A DNA stretch of 64,000 bases from positions 2,218,128 through 2,282,127 of the forward strand of contig NZ_CP133091.1 of the NCBI RefSeq assembly GCF_030908385.1. Direction: 5' to 3'. Every line of letters begins with the position of its first letter. Within the stretch, counting starts at the first letter, position 1. Position numbers and translations under genes: made by a program. This document shows, in pieces, positions 1 to 9,287 of this stretch. The DNA is from Mangrovimonas sp. YM274. Its GTDB lineage: Bacteria > Bacteroidota > Bacteroidia > Flavobacteriales > Flavobacteriaceae. The notes under the pieces were generated by a model. The model saw only the letters and a list, made by a program, of their open reading frames with translations. It did not search any database and had not been told where the DNA came from.

Positions 1-3000
1 CCAATCGATATTCCAACTCCGATTTGATGGTTGATCCTACATTTGGAAAATTAAAACTGAATTCTGGTTCAGGCTGTTCCAATTGTCCCTGTAAACTAAT
101 TTCTACATTCACCGGGATACTTCTATTAATAGGATTGTCCAACAACACAGAAGGGTTGGCTTGGGTTTTATATACCGCGGTTAAATTAATTTGGGCCTTC
201 ATTGGGTCTCCTTCCCATATAATACTCCCTCCTGGCTCAACTTCCAGCTCCTTTTGAATTAAACCTCCGTAAGCAAAATTGTATATCCCTTTAGTGACGG
301 CAAAATCTCCCCACATATTAAACTTCCCTGTTGTATTTATTTCAAACAACAAGTTACCATTACCAGATCCTTGGATGGTACTACCAGAATTTCTATCAAT
401 AACAATTTCAATATCCGCATCGGGAGTTACAATTAGGTCGAAATCCAATTCTAAGCCCTTAACTTCAGGAGCGACGTAGTCCTCTCCTTTTAAACGAGCT
501 TCCTTTTCCTCTGGTGTTAAAAAATGTATATAGGAGTTATCTCCATAGGTTTCCAAGTCATTCAGCGGTACTTTAAATACGGTTCCTTTTTCGGTACTTC
601 CATCAAAGGCTATGACCAATTCGTCGGCAGGCCCCTTTATGCTTGCCTCTCCTTCTACAAATCCTGTCCCATAATAAAGAGCCTCTTCAGAATCATCTGT
701 ATCCAAAACTAAAAGGCGATCGGTCTCTAATTCCAAGCCCAAAACCCAATCGTCAAAATTAACGTGAGAAATGTACCCATTCAATAAAGCTCTCGAGAAA
801 TATTTGGAATCGGTAAGCACAACATCCTGAAAAATGAACTTTTGCTGTTCCAGAGTCACCCTTGAATCAAAATCGAAACTATAGTCCACATTAAGATACG
901 GAATAGTAATACCTGCATTGTCCAAATACAAATCTCCTCTAATATCCGGTTTTTTGAGGCTTCCAAGCACTTGCGCTTCCCCAGACACCATACCTCGTAT
1001 GTTAGTGATAATTCCTGCTCCTAATGGCGCCAACGGATCTAGGATAAACCGATCAAAATCTATATTGACATCTATATAGGAATTAGCTTCACTAACATCA
1101 ACTTCGCCATGGGCTTCCAAAGATCTTAAACGGTCACTTTTCAATATAAGATCTACACTGTAATTAGTAAGCGACCTATTCCCCTGGATTTCGGCTTTTA
1201 AATTGCCTAAATTGTGGTGGTTTGCTTTAAAATTATCTATGGTTATGCTTGAATTTGGTGTGTAGACACCTCCATCCTGAAGTAGGTGTAATTTTCCATT
1301 TACAACACCTTCCAAAAACAGACTATCAAGTCTAGGAGTAATCTTCATTAATTCTACTTCATTAAAATTCAAATTCAAATCCTTATAAGTAGAATCTCTT
1401 AGAACCCCAGAAAACTCAATTTGTTCATCCAAATTCGATAATACCAAGTTCTTAAAATTAAATTCCTTGAATTTACGATCAAACACAATTTTGTTTAAAG
1501 TGTCCTTTTCTTCGTTTATGAACCAGTTAAAATCCTTGAAGGTAGCTTTGGATTTTTGGAACCCCACAACAGATTTATCATGATCATCAATAGTATAAAA
1601 CATACTCAAGTCATACGTATCCCTATTATAGGTTCCTCCCCTAAAATTGGATTTGATAAACAACGTATCGTTTTGGGTAACATTAATCAAACTAAACCGT
1701 GAAACATCATAATGTTTGGTATGAAGAGAATCCAACTCTATAAATGTGTTGTAAACAGGGTTACTATTGTCTACGGATAAATTGACATTTTGCGCAAAAT
1801 AGTCAAACACCTTTATTTGAGGCGAACTAAAAGAAAGCTTAAAACCATTTTCGCTATTTTCAATTCGGCCTTTTATAAAAGTGTTTTCGGCCAATTCTAC
1901 TTCGTGGAAAAAGGCCTCTACAATCTTGTTGTAAATATTAAATTTGAAGTTAATGTACTGATGGCCTTTAACCTCATTGGGTTCGTATTTTGAATACAAG
2001 CTGCCAAACGAGTTTTTTACGAGTTTGCCCAAATCCTTGAACTTAAAGTCCCCTCTAATAGTTCCTTCTATAATATCTGGAGAATTAATCCTGATAACAC
2101 GCATGTTTTCTTCGAATTTGGATTTGATATCGAAATCCTCAAAATAAAACTCGTTGCTTTGATTGATATAGGTCGTATTCTTAAACCTTAAACTCCCCTT
2201 GGCGTCATCAACACTGGATCCTTTCATGGACATTACCACATTCCCCTTAAAAATGGAAACACTATCCTTTTTTACAAAATTTAAAGCTTTTAGGTTGGCG
2301 TAAGCCACATCTGCCGAGAAATCTAAAGTTTTAATGTCCTTGGATAAATCTGCCAATCCATCAAACCTAAACTTAAAGTTAGGGTCACTGGAATTAATAA
2401 TTCCATTAAACACATCACTTTCCAAACGTCCTGCCACATCAATATTTTGGTAGTCATAATTATTGAACACCAATGAAAACACTTTTCCTTGGATTTGTGT
2501 TTTTAAGTTTTTCACCAAAAAGCCTTTTCCATCCACATCAAGGTTGAAGGATGTTGTCCCTACTTCTTCCTTTTCTATAAGCTTACCCAAGTCAAATTCG
2601 TCAAACACCACATTACCCACATATTTAGCATTGTCCACATCATTTAAATGCTCCATATTCAAATCTGACGACACATGCCCCAACTCGGTATCCATTTCCA
2701 ATTTGGCATCTATTGTGGTTGGAGTAATATAGGAATCACCTGTAATGGTAAAATCTCCCAATTTTGAAAATACTGTAGGAATGGAGTTCCCCAACACATT
2801 GGGAAGCAAGCCTGTTAAATCATAATAGTTTGAGGACAAATTAGAAAACTTTCCATCCATGGAAAAAGTTCCTACTTCATTGTTAAAAAGGTTTTTAAAA
2901 TTAATATCTCCATAAATTTTACTGCGCCTACTAGTTGTTAACCTTAAATTATTGGTGTTTAAATCGTTTAGGGTTCCGCTAACTTCCACATTGAATTTTG

Positions 3001-3889
3001 CCAATTGATTCTCTCCAAATTCATCATAAAAGGTATTCAACTCATCAAGTTGTACTTCTGAATTTTCAAATTTGGCTGTAATGGCTACCTTATCTGTAAA
3101 ATATTGCAAGTCTTCTCTCAAATAGTCAAACCGCAATGTTCCCTGGATTTTGGAGTTAGTGGTTTTGATTTGAAGGTTATCAAAATTCATATAATCGACC
3201 GTATATTGAAAATCAGTAATCATATTCTGTATTTTCACTCCCCTACTATCCCTAAAATTTAAGGTATTGATCCGAGTGCTAACATTACTTCCATCGATCA
3301 AAAAATTAGTAGCATTAATGTTCAAATTATTAAACTCTAAAATTTTTGGGGTTTCTTTATTTTCATCGATTAACTTAAAAACACTATTGTAAATAGACAC
3401 ATCACTGGAGGACATCAAGAAATTACTCTTTACCTTATCTGGATTTTCCTCGTCAAAGCGTGCCACAAACACATCCAAATTTGTTTGTTTTTCACCCCTA
3501 TAAGTTTTGATATTAAACACCAAATTCATGATATCAATATCACCAAACACCAATTGCCCCTCGTAAACATTCTTGAAATTAAGGATAGAAGTATTCAGTT
3601 CCCGCACACTAATCAACGTATCTTTTTTGTAGTCCTCAATATAAATTTGTTTGAGTTCAACATCCCCGTTAAACTGCAAACCAACTTTTTCTATGGAAAT
3701 GTGGGTCCCAAATTCTTCATTAAGATATTTGGTTGCATATTTCCCTAGAGAGGTCTGCACTGCTGGAATGGAAAGTATTAGCACCAAAATGACAAACAAC
3801 AATAAAACTATTGCTACCAGCTTTGATACTATTTTTAAAAATTTTTTGATACGTATTAATGTTTTAACTTTGAAGCCAAAATTAACAAT
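1..3889 (-). CDS. tamB: TamB-like translocation/assembly module (5' part, runs off the window)
   Basis: The minus strand is open from about 3904 down to base 1, so at least 1,290 residues are present and the C-terminus lies outside. Translation gives a short basic N-terminus, a hydrophobic anchor (around KLVAIVLLLFVILVLILSIP) and then a very long run of beta-rich, weakly repeating segments, as in AsmA/TamB (DUF490) proteins. TamB-family proteins span the periplasm and move lipids or outer-membrane components between membranes; in Bacteroidota they are very long. The last part visible, with stretches such as NINAT and GDFAVTKGIYNF, fits the approach to the conserved C-terminal TamB domain. No ATG, GTG or TTG is in frame between the upstream stop (3905-3907) and the anchor, so the end given (an ATT codon at 3887-3889) is only one candidate start. 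The gene is divergent from tsaD with almost no spacer. Confidence 0.85.
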   Translation of the reverse strand, partial: MVNFGFKVKTLIRIKKFLKIVSKLVAIVLLLFVILVLILSIPAVQTSLGKYATKYLNEEFGTHISIEKVGLQFNGDVELKQIYIEDYKKDTLISVRELNTSILNFKNVYEGQLVFGDIDIMNLVFNIKTYRGEKQTNLDVFVARFDEENPDKVKSNFLMSSSDVSIYNSVFKLIDENKETPKILEFNNLNINATNFLIDGSNVSTRINTLNFRDSRGVKIQNMITDFQYTVDYMNFDNLQIKTTNSKIQGTLRFDYLREDLQYFTDKVAITAKFENSEVQLDELNTFYDEFGENQLAKFNVEVSGTLNDLNTNNLRLTTSRRSKIYGDINFKNLFNNEVGTFSMDGKFSNLSSNYYDLTGLLPNVLGNSIPTVFSKLGDFTITGDSYITPTTIDAKLEMDTELGHVSSDLNMEHLNDVDNAKYVGNVVFDEFDLGKLIEKEEVGTTSFNLDVDGKGFLVKNLKTQIQGKVFSLVFNNYDYQNIDVAGRLESDVFNGIINSSDPNFKFRFDGLADLSKDIKTLDFSADVAYANLKALNFVKKDSVSIFKGNVVMSMKGSSVDDAKGSLRFKNTTYINQSNEFYFEDFDIKSKFEENMRVIRINSPDIIEGTIRGDFKFKDLGKLVKNSFGSLYSKYEPNEVKGHQYINFKFNIYNKIVEAFFHEVELAENTFIKGRIENSENGFKLSFSSPQIKVFDYFAQNVNLSVDNSNPVYNTFIELDSLHTKHYDVSRFSLINVTQNDTLFIKSNFRGGTYNRDTYDLSMFYTIDDHDKSVVGFQKSKATFKDFNWFINEEKDTLNKIVFDRKFKEFNFKNLVLSNLDEQIEFSGVLRDSTYKDLNLNFNEVELMKITPRLDSLFLEGVVNGKLHLLQDGGVYTPNSSITIDNFKANHHNLGNLKAEIQGNRSLTNYSVDLILKSDRLRSLEAHGEVDVSEANSYIDVNIDFDRFILDPLAPLGAGIITNIRGMVSGEAQVLGSLKKPDIRGDLYLDNAGITIPYLNVDYSFDFDSRVTLEQQKFIFQDVVLTDSKYFSRALLNGYISHVNFDDWVLGLELETDRLLVLDTDDSEEALYYGTGFVEGEASIKGPADELVIAFDGSTEKGTVFKVPLNDLETYGDNSYIHFLTPEEKEARLKGEDYVAPEVKGLELDFDLIVTPDADIEIVIDRNSGSTIQGSGNGNLLFEINTTGKFNMWGDFAVTKGIYNFAYGGLIQKELEVEPGGSIIWEGDPMKAQINLTAVYKTQANPSVLLDNPINRSIPVNVEISLQGQLEQPEPEFSFNFPNVGSTIKSELEYRL

Positions 3890-3910
3890 TATTGTGCCTA
3901 ATTTTCAGTA

Positions 3911-4933
3911 ATGACTTCACAAAATATTTACATACTTGCCATAGAATCTTCTTGCGACGATACGGCTGCTGCTGTAATGCTGAACGGAAAAATTTTGAGC
4001 AATGTTGTGGCAAGTCAAAATATTCATGAAGAATATGGTGGCGTTGTCCCCGAACTTGCCTCTAGAGCCCACCAACAAAACATTGTTCCGGTGGTGCACC
4101 AAGCGTTAAAAAAGGCCAATATAGATAAATCCCAGTTAAGCGCCATAGCCTTTACAAGAGGCCCAGGACTTATGGGGTCACTTCTGGTTGGAACATCTTT
4201 TGCCAAATCTTTGGCTTATGGACTTAACATTCCGTTAATTGATGTCAATCATATGTCGGCTCATATTTTGGCACATTTTATTGAAGAAGAAGGTTTCAAT
4301 AAACCACCTTTTCCTTTCTTGGCCATGACTATTTCTGGAGGACATACGCAAATCGTAAAGGTGAATTCCTATTTTGATATGGAAGTTATTGGAGAAACCA
4401 TTGATGATGCCGTGGGAGAAGCATATGATAAAAGTGGAAAAATTTTAGGCCTAGGCTACCCTGCAGGCCCTCAAATAGACAAACGCGCACAAGTTGGAAA
4501 TCCCAAAGCGTTCAAATTTACAAAGCCAAAAGTAGATGGCCTTAATTTTAGCTTCTCGGGATTAAAAACGGCAATTCTATATTTCATTCAAAAAGAAACC
4601 AAAAACAATCCTGATTTTATAGAACAAAATCTAGATGATATTTGCGCTTCCATTCAATATACCATTATTGGTATTTTAATGGACAAACTAAAATTGGCCA
4701 GCAAAGAAACCGGTATCAAACACATCGCCATTGGTGGTGGAGTATCTGCGAATTCTGGTATTAGAAAAGCGCTTAAAGACGGTGAGAAAAAATTTGGTTG
4801 GACAACCTACATTCCAAAATTTGAGTACACCACAGACAATGCGGCCATGATTGCTATTGTGGGCTATTTAAAATATTTAGAGGGTGAGTTTTCTGATTTT
4901 AATGTAACTGCCACGGCGCGTTTAAAAATTTAA
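3911..4933 (+). CDS. tsaD: tRNA N6-threonylcarbamoyladenosine (t6A37) transferase subunit TsaD
   Basis: TsaD transfers the threonylcarbamoyl group from threonylcarbamoyl-AMP to A37 of tRNAs reading ANN codons, acting in the cytoplasm with TsaB and TsaE. The 340 residues match the usual family length. Visible signatures are the N-terminal IESSCDDTAAAV motif (residues 11-22), the metal-binding HMSAH motif with His114 and His118, and the nucleotide-binding glycine motif IAIGGGVSANS near residue 275. The ATG at 3911 is the natural start because it gives MTSQNIYILAIESSCDD. It heads a co-directional run with rsmE three bases downstream. A box TAATTTTC (3899-3906), close to a -7 element, lies just upstream, but no -33 box is correctly spaced. 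Confidence 0.97.
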   Translation: MTSQNIYILAIESSCDDTAAAVMLNGKILSNVVASQNIHEEYGGVVPELASRAHQQNIVPVVHQALKKANIDKSQLSAIAFTRGPGLMGSLLVGTSFAKSLAYGLNIPLIDVNHMSAHILAHFIEEEGFNKPPFPFLAMTISGGHTQIVKVNSYFDMEVIGETIDDAVGEAYDKSGKILGLGYPAGPQIDKRAQVGNPKAFKFTKPKVDGLNFSFSGLKTAILYFIQKETKNNPDFIEQNLDDICASIQYTIIGILMDKLKLASKETGIKHIAIGGGVSANSGIRKALKDGEKKFGWTTYIPKFEYTTDNAAMIAIVGYLKYLEGEFSDFNVTATARLKI

Positions 4934-4936
4934 TAT

Positions 4937-5641
4937 ATGCAGCTGTTCTACAACCCAAAACTTTTAGAAACTTCCACTCAAATTTCTTTTGACAAAGAAG
5001 AAAGTCGGCATATTGTAAAAGTGCTTCGAAAATCACAAGGGGATATATTGTACATCACCAATGGACAAGGTTGGTTGTTTACTGCAGAAATAGAAACAGC
5101 CGACCAAAAACATTGTCGAGCAACAATTACATCCAAAACGTTTCAGGACAAGCACAATTACAAGCTTCATTTGGCTGTAGCCCCCACAAAAATGAACGAT
5201 CGCTACGAATGGTTCTTGGAAAAAGCCACTGAAATTGGGATTGATACCATAACGCCTATCATTTGTGAGCACAGCGAAAGGAAAGTTATCAAAACAGAGC
5301 GGTTTGAAAAAATATTGCAGTCCGCAATAAAACAATCCTTGAGTTGTTATATGCCACAACTGCAGGCAGCTATTCCTTTTAAAGAATTTATAGAGCAAGA
5401 ATTCATTGGACAAAAATTTATTGCCCATTGTGAAGAATTGGACAAAAAACCCCTCAAGGGTCAATTGGTTCCTAAAAGTGAAATTACAATTCTAATAGGT
5501 CCCGAAGGAGACTTTAGTGTAAAAGAAATTGAAATGGCCCTCAAGAATGATTTTATTCCTGTAACTTTGGGAAACACCCGATTAAGGACAGAAACAGCTG
5601 CAATTGTGGCCTGTCATTCGGTTGCTTTTACAAATGAATAG
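4937..5641 (+). CDS. rsmE: 16S rRNA (uracil-1498-N3)-methyltransferase RsmE
   Basis: RsmE is a SPOUT-fold enzyme that makes m3U1498 in 16S rRNA using S-adenosylmethionine. The 234 residues have the normal family arrangement: an N-terminal PUA-like RNA-binding part (about 1-70, with SRHIVKVLRKSQGD) and a C-terminal knotted methyltransferase domain carrying the conserved IGPEGDFSVKEIE and LGNTRLRTETAAI motifs that form the cofactor-binding knot. The gene starts three bases after the tsaD stop and ends two bases before the next gene, so it is very likely co-transcribed with both. The grouping of tRNA and rRNA modification genes here is consistent with a housekeeping translation-support operon. 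Confidence 0.96.
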   Translation: MQLFYNPKLLETSTQISFDKEESRHIVKVLRKSQGDILYITNGQGWLFTAEIETADQKHCRATITSKTFQDKHNYKLHLAVAPTKMNDRYEWFLEKATEIGIDTITPIICEHSERKVIKTERFEKILQSAIKQSLSCYMPQLQAAIPFKEFIEQEFIGQKFIAHCEELDKKPLKGQLVPKSEITILIGPEGDFSVKEIEMALKNDFIPVTLGNTRLRTETAAIVACHSVAFTNE

Positions 5642-5643
5642 TT

Positions 5644-6285
5644 ATGAAGAAGTTTCTTGCCCTTACAATTTGCTTATTTCCCTTATGTTTATCGGCTCAA
5701 AATCTAGCAGTTGCCAAATACAAAGGTGGAGGTGATTGGTACAGCAACCCTACCTCCTTACCTAATCTTATTGCCTTCTGCAATGCCAACATCAACACCC
5801 AAATGAACAGCACCCCTGAAACTGTTGAAATTGGAAGCACCGATATTTTTCAATATCCATTGATACATATGACGGGACATGGAAATGTATTTTTCAGTCC
5901 AGAAGATGCCGAGAATCTTAGAAATTATTTACTCTCCGGCGGTTTTCTTCATATCGACGACAATTACGGTATGCGCCCTTATATCACGAAAGAGCTTCAA
6001 AAAGTGTTTCCAAATTCAGAACTTGTTGAAATCCCTAAAACCCACGAAATATTTAACATTGCCTACAAATTCCCTGAAGGGCTTCCCAAAATTCATGAAC
6101 ATGATGGTAAACGCCCACAGGCATTTGGTATTTTTCACGAAAACCGACTTATACTTTTATTTACTTTTGAAAGTGATTTAGGAGATGGATGGGAAGACCC
6201 CGAGGTACACAACGATCCACAAGACGTTAGGGAAAAAGCTCTAAAAATGGGAGCCAATATTGTTAAGTATGCCTTTGAGCATTAG
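5644..6285 (+). CDS. DUF4159 domain secreted protein
   Basis: This 213-residue protein has a clear signal peptide (MKKFLALTICLFPLCLSA, cleavage near AQ) and then a DUF4159-type domain, recognised by the pattern YPLIHMTGHGNVFFS, a segment starting LRNYLLSGGFLHIDD, and the C-terminal EDPEVHNDP region. DUF4159 proteins are common in Bacteroidota and resemble the glutamine-amidotransferase-like fold, but no reaction has been assigned to this short secreted form. It starts two bases after the rsmE stop, so translation is probably coupled to the tsaD-rsmE transcript. Periplasmic location is inferred from the signal peptide; there is no lipobox Cys and no T9SS tail. Confidence 0.88.
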   Translation: MKKFLALTICLFPLCLSAQNLAVAKYKGGGDWYSNPTSLPNLIAFCNANINTQMNSTPETVEIGSTDIFQYPLIHMTGHGNVFFSPEDAENLRNYLLSGGFLHIDDNYGMRPYITKELQKVFPNSELVEIPKTHEIFNIAYKFPEGLPKIHEHDGKRPQAFGIFHENRLILLFTFESDLGDGWEDPEVHNDPQDVREKALKMGANIVKYAFEH

Positions 6286-6296
6286 TTACTAAATGT

Positions 6297-6458
6297 ATGG
6301 GAGATTTAATTGAATTTGTAGGTGAATTACTTTCGATTGCCTCTTATAATTCCATGAAAAACTTAGAAAAGTTAAGCAAAACGAAAAGAAGAATACTACT
6401 GATGATTGTTTGTCTTTCAATAGCCATCCCCATAGCAATCATTTATTTTTTAAACTAA
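6297..6458 (+). CDS. Small single-pass membrane protein (53 aa), hypothetical
   Basis: An ATG at 6297 opens a 53-codon frame ending at TAA 6456-6458. The first half is polar and helical with basic residues (SKTKRR), and the last 19 residues are strongly hydrophobic (from ILLMIVCLSIAIPIAII), giving one C-terminal membrane segment with the N-terminus inside by the positive-inside rule. It fills the gap between the DUF4159 gene (stop 6285) and the next gene (start 6483) on the same strand, which supports it being a real member of this operon. An overlapping ATG four bases upstream gives only six codons. I do not recognise a family, and coding status rests on position and composition only. Confidence 0.55.
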   Translation: MGDLIEFVGELLSIASYNSMKNLEKLSKTKRRILLMIVCLSIAIPIAIIYFLN

Positions 6459-6482
6459 ACTTCGCAATAAACGAACACAACA

Positions 6483-6986
6483 GTGACACAACTCACCCAC
6501 TACACCTCAAAATTCAATAAAAAGCAATTTCCCATCACCATTATTTGCAATAATATTTCCAACGCACCCAATATTGGCAGTCTGTTCAGAACTGCTGATG
6601 CCTTTGGAGTGGAACAGCTCATTTTTTGTGGTGATGACATCCCTATGGGACGCAAAATGACAAAAACCGCAAGGGCCACTGAAAAAGTAGTTCCTTTTAA
6701 AATAGAAGCGAATGCTTTGGAAGCCGCGATGGCCCTAAAACAAGAAGGATATCAGATTATCGCACTGGAAATTACCTCCAACAGTAATCCGCTGCACTCC
6801 TTCACATATAACCAACAATTTCCCACAGCTTTAGTGATTGGTGATGAAAATTTTGGTGTTTCTGAAGAAGTCCTTAAAAACTGTGACCACATTTTACATA
6901 TTGAAATGTTTGGACAAAACAGCAGTATGAATGTTGTGCAGGCAACGAGTGTTGCTCTTTATGAACTAACAAAGCAAATGATGTAA
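6483..6986 (+). CDS. TrmH/SpoU-family RNA 2'-O-methyltransferase
   Basis: SpoU enzymes 2'-O-methylate ribose in tRNA or rRNA using a trefoil-knot SAM site. All three family motifs are visible in 167 residues: motif 1 NISNAPNIGSLFRTADAFGV, motif 2 ALVIGDENFGVSEEVL, and motif 3 IEMFGQNSSMNVVQATSVAL. The protein is just the catalytic domain, with no N-terminal substrate-binding extension, as in TrmL/TrmH-like short members, so the target nucleotide cannot be deduced. The start is a GTG at 6483 giving MTQLTHYTSK; there is no earlier in-frame ATG that would extend the family region. It lies in the same direction as tsaD and rsmE, in keeping with an RNA-modification theme. Confidence 0.9.
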   Translation: MTQLTHYTSKFNKKQFPITIICNNISNAPNIGSLFRTADAFGVEQLIFCGDDIPMGRKMTKTARATEKVVPFKIEANALEAAMALKQEGYQIIALEITSNSNPLHSFTYNQQFPTALVIGDENFGVSEEVLKNCDHILHIEMFGQNSSMNVVQATSVALYELTKQMM

Positions 6987-7009
6987 TCCAATTTTCTATA
7001 TTTACAGAT

Positions 7010-8098
7010 ATGGATTCAAAAGTAATAGCAAACGGAATTTTAAGGGCTTTAGGCATTGTTTTAGCCATAGCACTCATCCTATTCTTTTTATATAAAATTC
7101 AATCGGTAATCACTTATATTGTGATTGCTGGGGTTACTTCTTTGATAGGAAGGCCTATTGTCTTTTTTCTCAGAAAACGTCTTAAATTCACTAATACCCT
7201 AGCTGTTATTACAACCATGGTTCTTTTAATAGGACTTTTAGTGGGACTTATAGGTATGTTTATTCCTTTAATTGTAAAGCAAAGCCATAACCTAGCACTT
7301 TTGGACATTCAAAAGCTGGAAAGCAACATTGAGAACCTATACATACAGCTTATTGATTATTTCCATATTTATCATATCGATATGGAAAACTCCTTTAAAT
7401 ATTCCAACTTAATTGAAAAGCTGGATTTTGGAGCCATACCAGATTTTATAAATGCCATTGTTGGTGGCTTTGGGAGCTTTGGGATAGGCCTTTTTTCTGT
7501 ACTGTTCATTTCCTTCTTTTTTCTGAAAGACAGTAAACTTCTGGAAAACAGCATCCTTTCCTTTATTCCTGACAATAAAGAGGCGCGTTCAAAAAAATCT
7601 TTTGATAAAATAAAAGATCTACTCTCCCGCTATTTCATTGGTTTGATCATTCAAATTTCTGTTTTGTTTTTAATCTACACCATAGGTCTACTTATTGTTG
7701 GTGTTGAAAATGCTATCGTTATAGCTTTTCTATGCGCACTCATTAATTTAGTACCTTACATTGGACCACTAATTGGAGCTGTTATTATGGTAACGCTTTC
7801 CATGACATCCAACCTTGGAGATGGTTTCAGTAGCTTGGTATTATCCAACACGCTTTATGTACTAATGGTGGTTGCAGTTGGCCAGTTAATTGATAATTTT
7901 ATTAGCCAACCTTTTATATTTTCAAAAAGTGTAAAATCCCATCCTTTAGAAATTTTTCTAGTAATCATTATTGCCGGAATCCTTTTTGGTGTGGTTGGAA
8001 TGGTAGTAGCCGTCCCTGCTTACACCGCCTTAAAAGTTATTTTAAAAGAGTTCCTATCCGATGTGAAATTGGTTCAAAGACTCACAAAAGACCTCTAA
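7010..8098 (+). CDS. AI-2E family transporter (PerM/YdiK-like membrane protein)
   Basis: A 362-residue inner-membrane protein with about eight hydrophobic segments: two near the N-terminus (residues 10-75), a soluble middle part (about 80-145), and a C-terminal cluster (145-345) containing the family-typical IGLIIQISVLFLIY and ALINLVPYIGPLIGAVI stretches. The NLVPYIGPLIGA motif is diagnostic of the AI-2E/UPF0118 family. Members are variously exporters or Na+/H+ antiporters; the substrate of this one is unknown, and the autoinducer name should not be taken as a function. A TATATTTA box (6997-7004) resembling a -7 promoter element ends six bases before the ATG, so it may have its own start site. 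The next gene begins one base after its stop. Confidence 0.9.
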   Translation: MDSKVIANGILRALGIVLAIALILFFLYKIQSVITYIVIAGVTSLIGRPIVFFLRKRLKFTNTLAVITTMVLLIGLLVGLIGMFIPLIVKQSHNLALLDIQKLESNIENLYIQLIDYFHIYHIDMENSFKYSNLIEKLDFGAIPDFINAIVGGFGSFGIGLFSVLFISFFFLKDSKLLENSILSFIPDNKEARSKKSFDKIKDLLSRYFIGLIIQISVLFLIYTIGLLIVGVENAIVIAFLCALINLVPYIGPLIGAVIMVTLSMTSNLGDGFSSLVLSNTLYVLMVVAVGQLIDNFISQPFIFSKSVKSHPLEIFLVIIIAGILFGVVGMVVAVPAYTALKVILKEFLSDVKLVQRLTKDL

Positions 8099-8099
8099 A

Positions 8100-9278
8100 T
8101 TGAATCCTGACATTTTAAATACCACTCACCAAGAATTTATCGCTTCCCATTTAAATTCTGACACAGTTGCTTTACTCTTTAAAAAGCATCAGGACATTAC
8201 GGTAGACATTAAACTTTTGGTAGAACAAATTGAAGCAAAAAAACGGAGTCAATTTAAACTGCCAACCTGGTTCAACACTCCATACATTTACTACCCAAAC
8301 AAACTCAATATTGAACAGACTTCTTCAGAAGCTACGGCTAGCTACAAAGCAGACCTTATAGAAGGAAATTCCCTAATTGATCTCACAGCTGGCTTTGGAG
8401 TAGATTGCTTCTATTTTTCTAAACGGTTTCAAGATATTACGCATTGTGAATTAAATCCTGAACTCTCGGAAATTGTTACGCATAACTATGCGCAATTAAA
8501 GGCGAATATTAAAACACTAAACGTCGATGGTATTGTTCATTTAGAAACTCATCAAAACAACTACGATTGGATTTACATTGATCCTTCAAGACGTCATGAC
8601 AGTAAAGGCAAAGTCTTCTTTTTAAACGACTGCCTACCCAATGTGCCTTTACATCTAGACATGCTATTTCAACGTTCCAAAAACATCATGATCAAGACTT
8701 CTCCTCTTTTGGATATTTCTGTAGGCATAGAAGAATTAAAGCATATCAAGGCCATTCATATTGTTGCTCTCAACAATGACGTTAAAGAATTATTATGGAC
8801 TTTAGAAGACAATTTTGAAGGCGAAATTGATATAAAAACCATCAACCTTACGCAGCCAACACCGGAACAGTTCGATTTCATATTTAAGGATGAGAAAACT
8901 GCTAGCGCAACTTATAGCGAACCACTTTCATATCTTTACGAGCCCAATGCGGCCATTCTAAAATCGGGAGCCTTTAAGTCTATTTCAGAAAAAATGGGAG
9001 TTCCGAAGCTTCATCAGCACACACACCTTTATACATCTAAAACTTTAATTGAGTTTCCAGGGAGACGTTTTGAAATTATCAAAACGATGCCTTTCAACAA
9101 ACAACTTCTAAAAAAGGAAGCTATTTCCAAGGCCAATATTACCACTAGAAATTTTCCAGAAACGGTGCAAAAGCTTCGAACCAAGTTGAAGATAAAAGAT
9201 GGTGGAGAACTTTACTTATTCTTCTCCACCAACCTAAACGATGAAAAAATCGTGATTTTTTGTAAAAAAGTTTCTTAG
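8100..9278 (+). CDS. Class I SAM-dependent methyltransferase with THUMP-like C-terminal domain
   Basis: The 392-residue product has a helical N-terminal part (about 1-90), a Rossmann-type methyltransferase core with motif I LIDLTAGFGVDCFYFS (about 98-113) and the catalytic-loop motif DWIYIDPSRRHDSKGK (about 156-171), and a C-terminal alpha/beta part with the family pattern GRRFEII near residue 325. This is the architecture of Bacteroidota proteins annotated as THUMP-like domain methyltransferases; an RNA substrate is likely from the domain combination but has not been shown to my knowledge. The start is TTG at 8100, one base after the upstream stop, giving MNPDILNTTHQ; this spacing suggests translational coupling. 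It converges on the small lipoprotein gene, whose stop is nine bases away. Confidence 0.88.
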   Translation: MNPDILNTTHQEFIASHLNSDTVALLFKKHQDITVDIKLLVEQIEAKKRSQFKLPTWFNTPYIYYPNKLNIEQTSSEATASYKADLIEGNSLIDLTAGFGVDCFYFSKRFQDITHCELNPELSEIVTHNYAQLKANIKTLNVDGIVHLETHQNNYDWIYIDPSRRHDSKGKVFFLNDCLPNVPLHLDMLFQRSKNIMIKTSPLLDISVGIEELKHIKAIHIVALNNDVKELLWTLEDNFEGEIDIKTINLTQPTPEQFDFIFKDEKTASATYSEPLSYLYEPNAAILKSGAFKSISEKMGVPKLHQHTHLYTSKTLIEFPGRRFEIIKTMPFNKQLLKKEAISKANITTRNFPETVQKLRTKLKIKDGGELYLFFSTNLNDEKIVIFCKKVS

Positions 9279-9287
9279 GTATTTCTT

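Noticed and set aside
9243-9262. AAAAAAT/ATTTTTT hairpin as terminator at the end of the THUMP-like methyltransferase gene
   Set aside because: It has only seven A-T pairs and lies inside coding sequence.
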